Assembly (NCBI RefSeq): GCF_000175935.2
Contig: NC_014837.1
Span: 2,480,001 to 2,544,000 of the forward strand
DNA from: Pantoea sp. At-9b
Lineage (GTDB): Bacteria; Pseudomonadota; Gammaproteobacteria; Enterobacterales; Enterobacteriaceae
Length of the DNA stretch: 64,000 nt
Reading direction: 5' to 3'
A program made the translations under genes and the position numbers. Numbering within the stretch: position 1 is the stretch's first letter; each line of letters opens with the position of its first letter. Shown here in pieces: positions 48,683-57,066 of the stretch. The notes below the pieces were generated by a model. The model had not been told where the DNA came from and ran no database searches. It saw only the letters and a list, made by a program, of their open reading frames with translations.

Positions 48683-48805
48683 ATGTCTATGCTCATTGTT
48701 GTCGCGGTCCTGATTGCATTGATGGGATTTGCTATTTCCCGCCACTGGAAGGTGCGTGAAGACAAAAGCGTCAAAAATCCTCGTCGCTTTCAACGGCGCC
48801 GTTAA
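48683..48805 (+). CDS. 40-residue single-span membrane peptide
   Basis: ATG 48683 is preceded by AAAGGA at good spacing. The peptide begins MSMLIVVAVLIALMGFAIS, a membrane segment, and continues with a basic tail (RHWKVREDKS...NPRRFQRRR), so the tail should face the cytoplasm. It is shorter than common gene-finding cut-offs. I do not recognise a named family. Small proteins of this design often modulate transporters or envelope sensors, which is inference only. It precedes argS by 178 bases and may be independently transcribed. Confidence 0.6.
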   Translation: MSMLIVVAVLIALMGFAISRHWKVREDKSVKNPRRFQRRR

Positions 48806-48983
48806 TCGGCGCTGGAGTTTCCTGTCTCTTTCCGGCTAGATCCGATAGCTGACGCACTCTAACATTTCACGTATACTTCCCCTCTTATTTTTTCCGTCCC
48901 GCCAGCCCGAAAACGACTCTGCGGGATGACGACATCGGCTCGCACATGGCAGGCGGGCTATTTCAGCATATGAAGGTAACGCG

Positions 48984-50714
48984 GTGAATATTCAGGCTCT
49001 TCTTTCCGACAAAGTCGGTCAGGCAATGATCGCGGCAGGTGCGCCTGTCGATTGCGAACCACAGGTCCGTCAGTCCGCGAAAGTGCAATTCGGCGACTAC
49101 CAGGCGAACGGTATCATGGCCGTGGCGAAAAAGCTCGGTCAGGCACCGCGTCAGCTGGCTGAACAGGTGATCCAGCATCTCGATTTGCAGGGTATTGCCA
49201 GCAAGGTTGAAATCGCGGGCCCTGGCTTCATCAACATTTTCCTCGATCGCCAGTGGCTGGCCGATCAGGCAGCCCAGGCCCTGACGTTACCGCGCCTTGG
49301 TGTCAGCAGCGTGGCAGCGCAGACCATCGTCATCGACTATTCTGCGCCGAACGTCGCCAAAGAGATGCACGTCGGTCACGTCCGTTCCACCATCATTGGT
49401 GATGCTGCGGTGCGTACCCTGGAGTTCCTCGGCCATCATGTGATTCGTGCTAACCACGTCGGTGACTGGGGTACGCAGTTCGGTATGTTGATTGCGTATC
49501 TGGAGAAGCAGCAGAGCGAACATCATGAAGATATCGCGCTGGCCGATCTCGAAGCCTTCTACCGTGAAGCCAAACGCACCTATGACGAAGATGAAGCCTT
49601 TGCCGAGCGCGCCCGTGGCTATGTGGTGAAATTGCAGGGTGGTGATGAATATTGCCGCACCATGTGGAAGAAACTGGTCGACATCACCATGAGTCAGAAC
49701 CAGAAAGTGTATGACCGCCTGAACGTCACCCTGACGCGTAAAGATGTGATGGGTGAAAGCCTGTACAACGACATGCTGCCGGGCATCGTCGCTGACCTGA
49801 AAGAAAAAGGTCTGGCGGTGATCAGCGAAGGTGCCACCGTGGTGTTCCTTGATGAGTTTAAAAACAAGGAAGGTGAACCGATGGGCGTGATCGTGCAGAA
49901 GAAAGATGGCGGTTACCTCTACACCACCACCGACATTGCCTGTGCGAAATACCGTTACGAAACCCTGCATGCCGACCGCGTGCTGTACTACATCGATTCA
50001 CGTCAGCATCAGCACCTGCAACAGGCCTGGACCATCGTGCGTAAAGCCGGTTACGTGCCGGAATCTGTCCCGCTTGAGCACCACGCGTTCGGCATGATGC
50101 TGGGTAAAGATGGCCGTCCGTTCAAAACCCGCAGTGGCGGCACCATCAAACTGGCCGACTTGCTGGACGAAGCGGTTGAACGCGCCCTGGCGCTGGTCAG
50201 CGAGAAAAACCCGGAGATGTCCAGCGACGAATTGCAGGCGCTGGCGGAAGTGGTGGGCATTGGTGCGGTGAAATATGCCGACCTGTCAAAAAGCCGCACC
50301 ACCGATTACATTTTCGACTGGGATAACATGCTGGCCTTCGAAGGTAACACTGCGCCTTATATGCAGTATGCCTACACCCGTGTCCTGTCGGTATTCCGCA
50401 AAGCGGGTATCGCTGCCGACAGCCTGCAAGGCGAGATCGTCTTGTCTGAGGAGCGTGAAGCGCAACTGGCAACCCGCCTGCTGCAATTCGAAGATGTGAT
50501 CACTCAGGTGGCACGCGATGGTACGCCGCATGTGATGTGTGCGTATCTTTACGACCTGGCAGGCCTGTTCTCTGGCTTCTATGAACACTGCCCGATTCTG
50601 ACGGCAGAAGAGGAGCAGGTACGCAACAGTCGCCTGCAACTGGCGGCGCTCACGGCGAAAACCCTGAAGCAGGGCCTCGATACCCTCGGTATTAAAACCG
50701 TCGAACGTATGTAA
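48984..50714 (+). CDS. argS: Arginyl-tRNA synthetase
   Basis: This 576-residue class Ia enzyme charges tRNA-Arg. The N-terminal Add-1 domain contacts the D loop, the HIGH-type motif is [11 protein letters not shown] near 130, and the KMSK-like region [17 protein letters not shown] lacks the canonical lysine motif, as usual for ArgRS. I accept the GTG start at 48984 because AAGGTAAC lies just upstream and homology begins [11 protein letters not shown] terminator follows. Confidence 0.98.
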   Translation: MNIQALLSDKVGQAMIAAGAPVDCEPQVRQSAKVQFGDYQANGIMAVAKKLGQAPRQLAEQVIQHLDLQGIASKVEIAGPGFINIFLDRQWLADQAAQALTLPRLGVSSVAAQTIVIDYSAPNVAKEMHVGHVRSTIIGDAAVRTLEFLGHHVIRANHVGDWGTQFGMLIAYLEKQQSEHHEDIALADLEAFYREAKRTYDEDEAFAERARGYVVKLQGGDEYCRTMWKKLVDITMSQNQKVYDRLNVTLTRKDVMGESLYNDMLPGIVADLKEKGLAVISEGATVVFLDEFKNKEGEPMGVIVQKKDGGYLYTTTDIACAKYRYETLHADRVLYYIDSRQHQHLQQAWTIVRKAGYVPESVPLEHHAFGMMLGKDGRPFKTRSGGTIKLADLLDEAVERALALVSEKNPEMSSDELQALAEVVGIGAVKYADLSKSRTTDYIFDWDNMLAFEGNTAPYMQYAYTRVLSVFRKAGIAADSLQGEIVLSEEREAQLATRLLQFEDVITQVARDGTPHVMCAYLYDLAGLFSGFYEHCPILTAEEEQVRNSRLQLAALTAKTLKQGLDTLGIKTVERM

Positions 50715-50719
50715 CACCA

Positions 50720-50747
50720 AAAACCCGCCAGATGGCGGGTTTTTTAA
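50720..50747. terminator. Bidirectional terminator between argS and flhE
   Basis: AAACCCGCCA-GA-TGGCGGGTTT is followed by TTTT and preceded by AAA. It lies between the convergent argS and flhE genes. Confidence 0.88.
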
Positions 50748-50750
50748 TGG

Positions 50751-51146
50751 CTACTGATAATTCACCGTCACTTCGCTGCTGACCACCCGTAAACCCGGTG
50801 GCACCGCCCCTTTGCCATTAAAGCCAAACGCCAAATGCAGGGTTTCATCCGCAGCCACATGCGCCAAACCGCGGGTGGTGCCGCTGGCACCATCCAGCAA
50901 CACGCAGCGTTGGTTGGCACACAAGCGCACGACCAGCCCGGACGGGGCCGGACGACTCAGCTTATATCGCCAGCTAACCTGAGAGATAAAGCCCTGTACC
51001 GTACCTGATGCGCGCAGCGGCGGCGAACTGGCCCAATTGCCACGCGCCCCGAGGCTCGGTCCACTGACGCTGGCATGCCACGCGCCGTCGGCGGCCACCG
51101 CCCACAGGGGCAGCAGCAGGAACAAACCCGGCCATACCCGACGCAT
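50751..51146 (-). CDS. flhE: Flagellar protein FlhE
   Basis: This 131-residue exported protein has a signal peptide (FLLLPLWAVAADG) and matches E. coli FlhE, a periplasmic protein that prevents proton leak through the flagellar export gate. The two cysteines of RLCANQRCVLL form the conserved disulphide. I chose ATG 51146, one base after the flhA stop. It is the third gene of flhBAE. Confidence 0.93.
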   Translation of the reverse strand: MRRVWPGLFLLLPLWAVAADGAWHASVSGPSLGARGNWASSPPLRASGTVQGFISQVSWRYKLSRPAPSGLVVRLCANQRCVLLDGASGTTRGLAHVAADETLHLAFGFNGKGAVPPGLRVVSSEVTVNYQ

Positions 51147-51147
51147 C

Positions 51148-53235
51148 TTATTTGCCTCCAATGGTGGCCGTCATACGGATCTGACGGTTATCAGTCAGCT
51201 CCATATTGGACAGCACCACCAGTTGCGGCAGATTACGGCGCAGGAAGCGTGCCAGTAATGCGCGCAGCGGATGGTTAACCAGCAGCACCGGCGGTGCACC
51301 CAGCATCTCCTGGCGTTGCAGCGCATCCTGTGCCTGATGCAACAGACGGTCAGCCAGGCCCGGTTCAAGACCACCCCCCCCCTGCAAGGCCTGCAACAGC
51401 AGACGTTCCAGTGTGGCATCCAGACCAATCACCTGTACTTCACCATTGCCCGGGAACCACTGCTGCGTAATGGCGCGGCCCAGTGCCACACGCACCACGC
51501 TGGTCAGTTCCTGCGCATCGGTTTGTACCGGAGCATGTTCCGCCAGGGTTTCGATAATGGTACGCATATCGCGAATCGACACACGTTCGGTCAGCAGGTT
51601 CTGCAACACCTTGTGCAACGTGGTCAGGGTGATCACGCCCGGCACCAGATCTTCGGTCAGTTTCGGCATTTCCTGCGTCACACGATCCAGCAGTTGTTGC
51701 GCTTCCTGACGACCGAACAGCTCGCTGGCGTATTGGCCAATCAGGTGATTCAGGTGCGTCGCCACCACGGTGCTGGCTTCCACCACCGTGAAGCCCTGAA
51801 TCTGTGCCTGTTCTTTCAGGGCACTGTCAATCCAGATCGCTGCCAGCCCAAACGCCGGATCGACGGTAGCTTCACCCGGCAATGTACCGGCGGCCGTACC
51901 CGGGTTGATCGCCATCCAGCGTCCCGGATAGGCATCACCGCTGCCGATCTCGACCCCTTTCATCAGAATACGATAGCGCGCTGGCGGCAGTTCCATGTTG
52001 TCACGAATATGCACCACCGGTGGCAGGAAACCGACCTCCTGCGCCACTTTTTTACGGATACTGCGAATACGTCCCAGCAGTTCACCATTTTGCAGGTGAT
52101 CGACCATCGGAATCAGGCGATAACCCACTTCCATGCCCAGCGAATCTTCCAGTTGAACATCGGTCCATGAAGCTTCCACCGTCGCTGGCGTTTCCTGGTT
52201 TTTCACCACGCTGGACGCTTCCGGCTGTTTCTTCGGCTGCATCTGACGTCCACGCAACCACCAGGCCAGTCCCAGCAACGCGGCGGTAAACAGCAGAAAC
52301 ACGAAGTTCGGCATGCCCGGCACCAGACCCAACAACCCGATAACCCCGCCACTCAGCATCAGTACACGCGGATTGTTAAACAGTTGCCCGACCATCTGCT
52401 CGCCCACGTCCTGATCGGTACTGACGCGCGTTACGATGACACCAGCAGCGGTTGAGATCACCAGCGCCGGAATCTGTGCCACCAGACCATCACCGATGGT
52501 CAGCAACGTATAGGTTTCCGCCGCGTGTCCCAGATCCAGCCCGTGCTGTACCACCCCGACCAGCAGACCACCGATGACGTTAATCACCATGATCATGATC
52601 CCGGCGATGGCGTCACCACGCACAAACTTACTGGCACCGTCCATCGAACCATAGAAGTCGGCTTCCTGCGTCACTTCTGCACGACGCTTTTTAGCTTCAT
52701 CTTCACGGATCAGACCGGCGTTAAGATCGGCGTCAATCGCCATCTGTTTGCCGGGCATGCCGTCGAGGACGAAACGCGCTCCCACTTCGGCGATACGTCC
52801 GGCACCCTTGGTGATGACCATAAAGTTGATGATCACCAGGATGATAAACACCACGATACCGATGGCGAAGTTACCGCCGACCAGGAAGTGACCAAAGGCT
52901 TCCACGACCCGGCCTGCGGCGGCCGCACCGGTATGACCATCCAGCAGGATGATACGGGTGGAGGCCACGTTCAGCGCGAGGCGCAGTAAGGTGGAGAACA
53001 GCAGAATGGTAGGGAAAGCGGCAAAATCCAGCGTGCGCTGGGTGAACATCGCCACCAGCAGCACCATAATGGACAACGCAATGTTAAAGGTGAACAGCAG
53101 GTCAAGGATGAACGCCGGCAACGGCAGCACCATCATCGACAGGATCATCATGATCAGTACCGGACCGGCCAGCACCTGCCATTGTGTGTCTTTAAAGTTG
53201 CCCGGTAACCGCAGCTTTTCGGCCAGATTAGCCAT
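51148..53235 (-). CDS. flhA: Flagellar export gate protein FlhA
   Basis: This 695-residue protein has eight N-terminal membrane segments and a cytoplasmic C-terminal ring domain that binds chaperone-substrate complexes. The FHIPEP-type conserved cytoplasmic loop is seen as GKQMAIDADLNAGLI followed by RGDAIAGIMIMVINVIGG. Its start overlaps the flhB 3' end by eight bases. It shares ancestry with type III secretion gates, but the flhBAE order and FlhE confirm the flagellar type. Confidence 0.97.
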   Translation of the reverse strand: MANLAEKLRLPGNFKDTQWQVLAGPVLIMMILSMMVLPLPAFILDLLFTFNIALSIMVLLVAMFTQRTLDFAAFPTILLFSTLLRLALNVASTRIILLDGHTGAAAAGRVVEAFGHFLVGGNFAIGIVVFIILVIINFMVITKGAGRIAEVGARFVLDGMPGKQMAIDADLNAGLIREDEAKKRRAEVTQEADFYGSMDGASKFVRGDAIAGIMIMVINVIGGLLVGVVQHGLDLGHAAETYTLLTIGDGLVAQIPALVISTAAGVIVTRVSTDQDVGEQMVGQLFNNPRVLMLSGGVIGLLGLVPGMPNFVFLLFTAALLGLAWWLRGRQMQPKKQPEASSVVKNQETPATVEASWTDVQLEDSLGMEVGYRLIPMVDHLQNGELLGRIRSIRKKVAQEVGFLPPVVHIRDNMELPPARYRILMKGVEIGSGDAYPGRWMAINPGTAAGTLPGEATVDPAFGLAAIWIDSALKEQAQIQGFTVVEASTVVATHLNHLIGQYASELFGRQEAQQLLDRVTQEMPKLTEDLVPGVITLTTLHKVLQNLLTERVSIRDMRTIIETLAEHAPVQTDAQELTSVVRVALGRAITQQWFPGNGEVQVIGLDATLERLLLQALQGGGGLEPGLADRLLHQAQDALQRQEMLGAPPVLLVNHPLRALLARFLRRNLPQLVVLSNMELTDNRQIRMTATIGGK

Positions 53236-54382
53236 CGTTTCTGTTCTCTCCTGGAATGTCCATCTCTGCCGGGACCGACAGATTATGAGGTTTCTTCGGT
53301 ATCAGGCCGCCTTCACGCTTCCAGCGTCGCAGCTGCCAGACCCACGCCAGCACTTCCGCTACCGCGGCATAAAGCGCGCCGGGAATGAACTGACCAATTT
53401 CGGTGTGGCGGTAAAGCGCACGCGCCAACGGCGGTGCTTCGAGAATCGGGACGCGATGTTCCTTGCCCAGTTCACGAATTTTCAGCGCCACTTCCCCGGC
53501 ACCTTTGGCAATCACCTTCGGTGCGCTCATTTTCTTGTCGTTATATTGCAGGGCGACGGAGTAGTGCGTCGGGTTGGTGACAATCACATCCGCCTTGGGT
53601 ACATCGGCCATCATGCGGCGGCGAGCCGCGGCACGCATAGCCTGGCGAATACGCCCTTTGACGTGCGGATCGCCCTCCTGCTGTTTGAATTCATCACGGA
53701 TATCCTGACGCGACATCCGTAACTTTTTGAAGTAGCTGTACAGCTGCCAGAAAACGTCGAAGCCCACCATCGGAATCAAGCCGAGCATCACCAACACGCA
53801 ACAGATGGCAATCATGTCCATGCCATGTTCCAGCGCGTTCATCGGTGACTCGCTGATTAAGCGCAGCATCTCAGGCCAGTGCGACCAGATGTACCAACCC
53901 GCCACCAGCCCCACTAACACCGCTTTGAGGATCGCCTTCAGCAATTCAGCCCAGGTCTGCCCCGACACCATGCGTTTCAGGCCGCTCAACGGATTGAGTT
54001 TGGTGAAATCCGGACTGAGGGATTTGCCACTGATGACAATCCCCCCCAGCAACATCGGGGCCGCGATGGCCACCAGCACCAGTCCGGCCATCAGCGGCAG
54101 CACCGCCAGCACCGCCTGACCAATCAGGCTGCTGATATGGGCCACGATCACCTTGTCATCGGTCACCATGCCATGATCAAAACGAAAGCCAGTCGCCACC
54201 ATGGACGCCAGCCGACGTGCAATGCTGGTGCCACCCAGCCATAAAATCATGATGCCGGACAGCATCATCAATAACGATGTCAGCTCGCGCGAACGCGGAA
54301 TCTGCCCGTCTTGCCGTGCTTTTTCAAGTCGGTGCGCTGTGGGCGATTCTGTTTTGTCCTCGTCGCTACTCTCGTCAGCCAC
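53228..54382 (-). CDS. flhB: Flagellar export switch protein FlhB
   Basis: This 384-residue protein has four membrane segments and a cytoplasmic autocleaving domain with the NPTH site (VIVTNPTHYSVAL) that switches export from hook to filament. I chose GTG 54382, giving VADESSDEDKTE..., with AGAGG six bases upstream; this matches E. coli FlhB (382 residues), whereas the ATG at 54424 adds 14 residues without homology. cheZ, upstream of flhB in E. coli, is not here; a type VI cluster lies beyond. Confidence 0.95.
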   Translation of the reverse strand: MADESSDEDKTESPTAHRLEKARQDGQIPRSRELTSLLMMLSGIMILWLGGTSIARRLASMVATGFRFDHGMVTDDKVIVAHISSLIGQAVLAVLPLMAGLVLVAIAAPMLLGGIVISGKSLSPDFTKLNPLSGLKRMVSGQTWAELLKAILKAVLVGLVAGWYIWSHWPEMLRLISESPMNALEHGMDMIAICCVLVMLGLIPMVGFDVFWQLYSYFKKLRMSRQDIRDEFKQQEGDPHVKGRIRQAMRAAARRRMMADVPKADVIVTNPTHYSVALQYNDKKMSAPKVIAKGAGEVALKIRELGKEHRVPILEAPPLARALYRHTEIGQFIPGALYAAVAEVLAWVWQLRRWKREGGLIPKKPHNLSVPAEMDIPGENRNDG

Positions 54383-54552
54383 GGCATACCTCTGCTGGCA
54401 GGAATTCTGAGCATAGGATGCCAAAAGGTGACGAGGCTAAAGCGTGGATTAAGGGGAGAAAATATCAGTTTATTTAGCCATAAGGGAAATCGCCGCAGCA
54501 GCACAGGGTGGATTGCCCCACCGATGCAGCCGTATCCCCGGAGAAACGCCAT

Positions 54553-54600
54553 AAAAAAAGGCGTCCTTCCACCTGCAATCGCATGGGGCCGGACGCCTTT
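54553..54600. terminator. Hairpin flanked by A and T runs upstream of flhB
   Basis: GGCGTCC and GGACGCC pair across a 24-base loop, with AAAAAAA before and TTT after, so it could terminate in either direction. It may be the end of a gene lost from this position. Confidence 0.5.
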
Positions 54601-54939
54601 ATCCAAAGCACTCGTTCTGCCGCAGTGGGCACAACAAATGCGCAATGTCAGGAGAATAAAGCAAAGGCTGTGCCAGGGTGGCATGGCTGTTTTTTCAGCT
54701 ATTTATCAGCCGAAACGCTTAATACCCCAGCCACAACGCACTACACCGACGCAAAATGCGCACATATTTTGTGCAACCCTGTGCATGACATCCCCCTTTC
54801 CAGTTAGGTAAAAGTCTTAGCAAAAGCCATGCCGGAACTGGATTTGCCACTGGCTGAATCCGGCGCGTTAATTCTGAAAGTAAGAAAATTGTTTACTGCC
54901 GCAATCTTTTTTTACCCCAGAAAATAGATTAATATTATT

Positions 54940-54957
54940 TACCAAATTTCTTTGGTA
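54940..54957. promoter_or_regulatory. Inverted repeat upstream of type VI genes
   Basis: TACCAAA-TTTC-TTTGGTA is a perfect seven-base inverted repeat in an AT-rich stretch about 320 bases before the first type VI gene. It is a candidate operator of unknown regulator. Confidence 0.4.
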
Positions 54958-55274
54958 CTAACATCGGCCAAAAGCCGCTACGCAGGCTGGCGCGCCGAAT
55001 GGCTACAAATAAGTTAAATTGGCTTAACTATCCCCACACGCACGCTTTTTTTATCACCGCCGAATCCGGTCATTTTGCCCGGTAGCACGGGATTTCCAAC
55101 GGTGCAATGGTTTGAATTCTCAAAAGTCTTAGGTAGACTGACGGGAGCACTATCTTTCTGTAATCTGACTGTTTTTTTTGATGGCTTTCTCACTGCATAA
55201 TCTGCCCGTCTGCAAAGGCTTTCCGGTGTAAAAAGCAAGGCATTATGCAATTAATCTGATGAAATTTGAGGATC

Positions 55275-55766
55275 ATGGTGAACAAAAGTCTTGTGCTAAC
55301 ACTGCTGGCGGTGCTCACGTTAGCGGGCTGCAAAGCCCCTCCGCCGCCAGTCACAGATGACACCCTGGTAACCAGTGAAATCAATGGGGTTAAACTGGTT
55401 CATCGTCATGCGGTGGCAGCACCTGGCGAATTCACGCCGGTCAATGAGAGCTTCCGGGCATTGTACGGCGCATCCATCATGACTACGCCTGATTATGGCG
55501 GCAAAGTGGTGCGCTACCTGGAGACCGGTAAGACCTTTGAGGTGCTGGGCCGGGTTGAGCACAGCTGGCTGGCGATTGCTGATGAAGCCCAGGGGCAGTT
55601 GATCGGTTATGTGCCGCCCAAAGCAGGCGTCGAGAGTAGCCGCTATGATGCCACCGTGAGAAGTGACCGCCCGCGTCCCCGCCGCAACAAACAGGTCTGT
55701 GTTGACGTGGGGGGCGCCAGCAAGGCGTGCCGCACCAACGATACCGCGACCTGGATCTTAGACTAA
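55275..55766 (+). CDS. SH3-like lipoprotein at the head of the type VI cluster
   Basis: This 163-residue lipoprotein has signal peptide and lipobox TLAGC (Cys about 19). A bacterial SH3-like domain follows (VRYLETGKTFEVLGRVEHSW, then GQLIGYVPPKAGV) and a C-terminal pair of cysteines (QVCVDVGGASKACRTND). ATG 55275 has TTGAGGATC upstream. It stands 86 bases before tssL, where many clusters carry lipoprotein TssJ, but the sequence does not look like a TssJ transthyretin fold. It may anchor the complex to the outer membrane or peptidoglycan (inference). Confidence 0.7.
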   Translation: MVNKSLVLTLLAVLTLAGCKAPPPPVTDDTLVTSEINGVKLVHRHAVAAPGEFTPVNESFRALYGASIMTTPDYGGKVVRYLETGKTFEVLGRVEHSWLAIADEAQGQLIGYVPPKAGVESSRYDATVRSDRPRPRRNKQVCVDVGGASKACRTNDTATWILD

Positions 55767-55851
55767 ACATGAAATCCGGCGCATATTGCCCGCAGACGCC
55801 TTACTCTCTGCGGGCAGAGGGTTCCACTATTGCCTGGAAGAACGAGATTTA

Positions 55852-57066
55852 ATGACTCAGGAAGCCCTGGCACGAGACGTGACCATCGCGGGCAATGATA
55901 ACCTTTTATTGACTGCCGCAGCCCCGATCCTCAATGCCGTCGTACAGATTCGGCAGGCCGCTACACATGACGACCCCGCTGGCTTACGTCAGTTGTTGAT
56001 CGATGAAATCCGTCAGTTTGAACAACGCTGTAAAATGGCTGGCTTGCCGTTTGAGATGATCATTGGCGCACGCTATTGCCTGTGCAGCCTGCTGGATGAA
56101 GCGGCGGCACAAACCCCATGGGGCACGCGCGGCGTCTGGTCAGGTAACGGCATGTTAGTGACTTTCCACAACGAAAGCTGGGGCGGCGAAAAGGTATTCC
56201 AGCTGCTGTCACGCATCTCGCAAAACCCCCAACAACATTTTTGGTTGCTGGAAGTGATCCACTATTGCCTGCTGCTGGGCTACGAAGGCCGCTATCGCGG
56301 CAGCGAAAATGGCCAGGCACAATGTGAAATTATTCGTAAGCGCCTCGCCCACCTGATTGCAGAAACCCGTCCGGGGTATAGCGCTGAGTCGCCGCAACTG
56401 GTTGAGGTGCATCCGCTGGTTAGCAGCCTGTCACGCCCCATGGTACCACTCTGGGCCTGCGTCACTTTGGCGGCACTGGTCGCCTGCCTGATTTACAGCG
56501 GCCTGAACTGGCGTCTTGGCAATGCGGCGGAACCCCTGCTGCGGGCCATCTATCAAACACCCTTGCCGCAGATTACGCCGGGCCGTCGTCCAACGTCACC
56601 ACAGGCGTTGCTCGATCTGCATCAGCGCCTGAACGATGTTATCGCAGCTGGACAGCTGGAGGTGAGCGATGGTGCCTTCGGCAGTAAAGTGATCATCCCC
56701 GCCGATAAGCTGTTTGCTGCCGATGGGACCGTGGTCAATCAGGTTGGGCGTGCACTGCTGGCGCACGTAGCCAGCGCGATGAAAACGGTAAAAGGGACGG
56801 TGCTGGTGTCGGTGTATACCGATAATAGCCCGGTCGATGGACGTTTTGTCTCCAGCTATGAATTTTCCTTTGCCCGCGCCCGCGCGATCGCGCAATTGCT
56901 TAATCCGCAATTGGCCGAGGGGCACAGCGTAAAAGCCGAAGGTCGTGGCGATAGCAATCCGCTGTTGCCTAATGACAGCAATGAAAACCGCGCCCGTAAT
57001 CGCCGGGTGGAGATCACCTTGTTTGCCGCACCGGAAACCCTTAGCAATCACCAGGGAGGCCAGTGA
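55852..57066 (+). CDS. tssL: Type VI secretion protein TssL with OmpA domain
   Basis: This 404-residue DotU-like protein has a cytoplasmic helical domain (1-190, with YCLCSLLDEAA and ESWGGEKVFQLL), one membrane segment near 196-217, and a C-terminal OmpA-like peptidoglycan-binding domain (FSFARARAIAQLL, NENRARNRRVEITLF). It pairs with TssM in the inner-membrane complex. I chose ATG 55852, where homology starts; the frame extends 22 residues upstream. The stop overlaps tssM. Confidence 0.93.
   Translation: MTQEALARDVTIAGNDNLLLTAAAPILNAVVQIRQAATHDDPAGLRQLLIDEIRQFEQRCKMAGLPFEMIIGARYCLCSLLDEAAAQTPWGTRGVWSGNGMLVTFHNESWGGEKVFQLLSRISQNPQQHFWLLEVIHYCLLLGYEGRYRGSENGQAQCEIIRKRLAHLIAETRPGYSAESPQLVEVHPLVSSLSRPMVPLWACVTLAALVACLIYSGLNWRLGNAAEPLLRAIYQTPLPQITPGRRPTSPQALLDLHQRLNDVIAAGQLEVSDGAFGSKVIIPADKLFAADGTVVNQVGRALLAHVASAMKTVKGTVLVSVYTDNSPVDGRFVSSYEFSFARARAIAQLLNPQLAEGHSVKAEGRGDSNPLLPNDSNENRARNRRVEITLFAAPETLSNHQGGQ

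Larger units (their letters stand above)
54383..55274. other. Long intergenic region between flhB and the type VI cluster
   Basis: About 890 bases without a convincing gene separate the divergent flhBAE and type VI units. It holds a GC hairpin (54553-54600) and an inverted repeat (54940-54957), listed separately. Promoters for both units must be here. Confidence 0.6.

Noticed and set aside
55014..55250. 78-residue minus-strand frame upstream of the type VI genes
   Set aside because: It starts with TTG without a clear ribosome site and has no recognisable domain; it probably covers promoter sequence.
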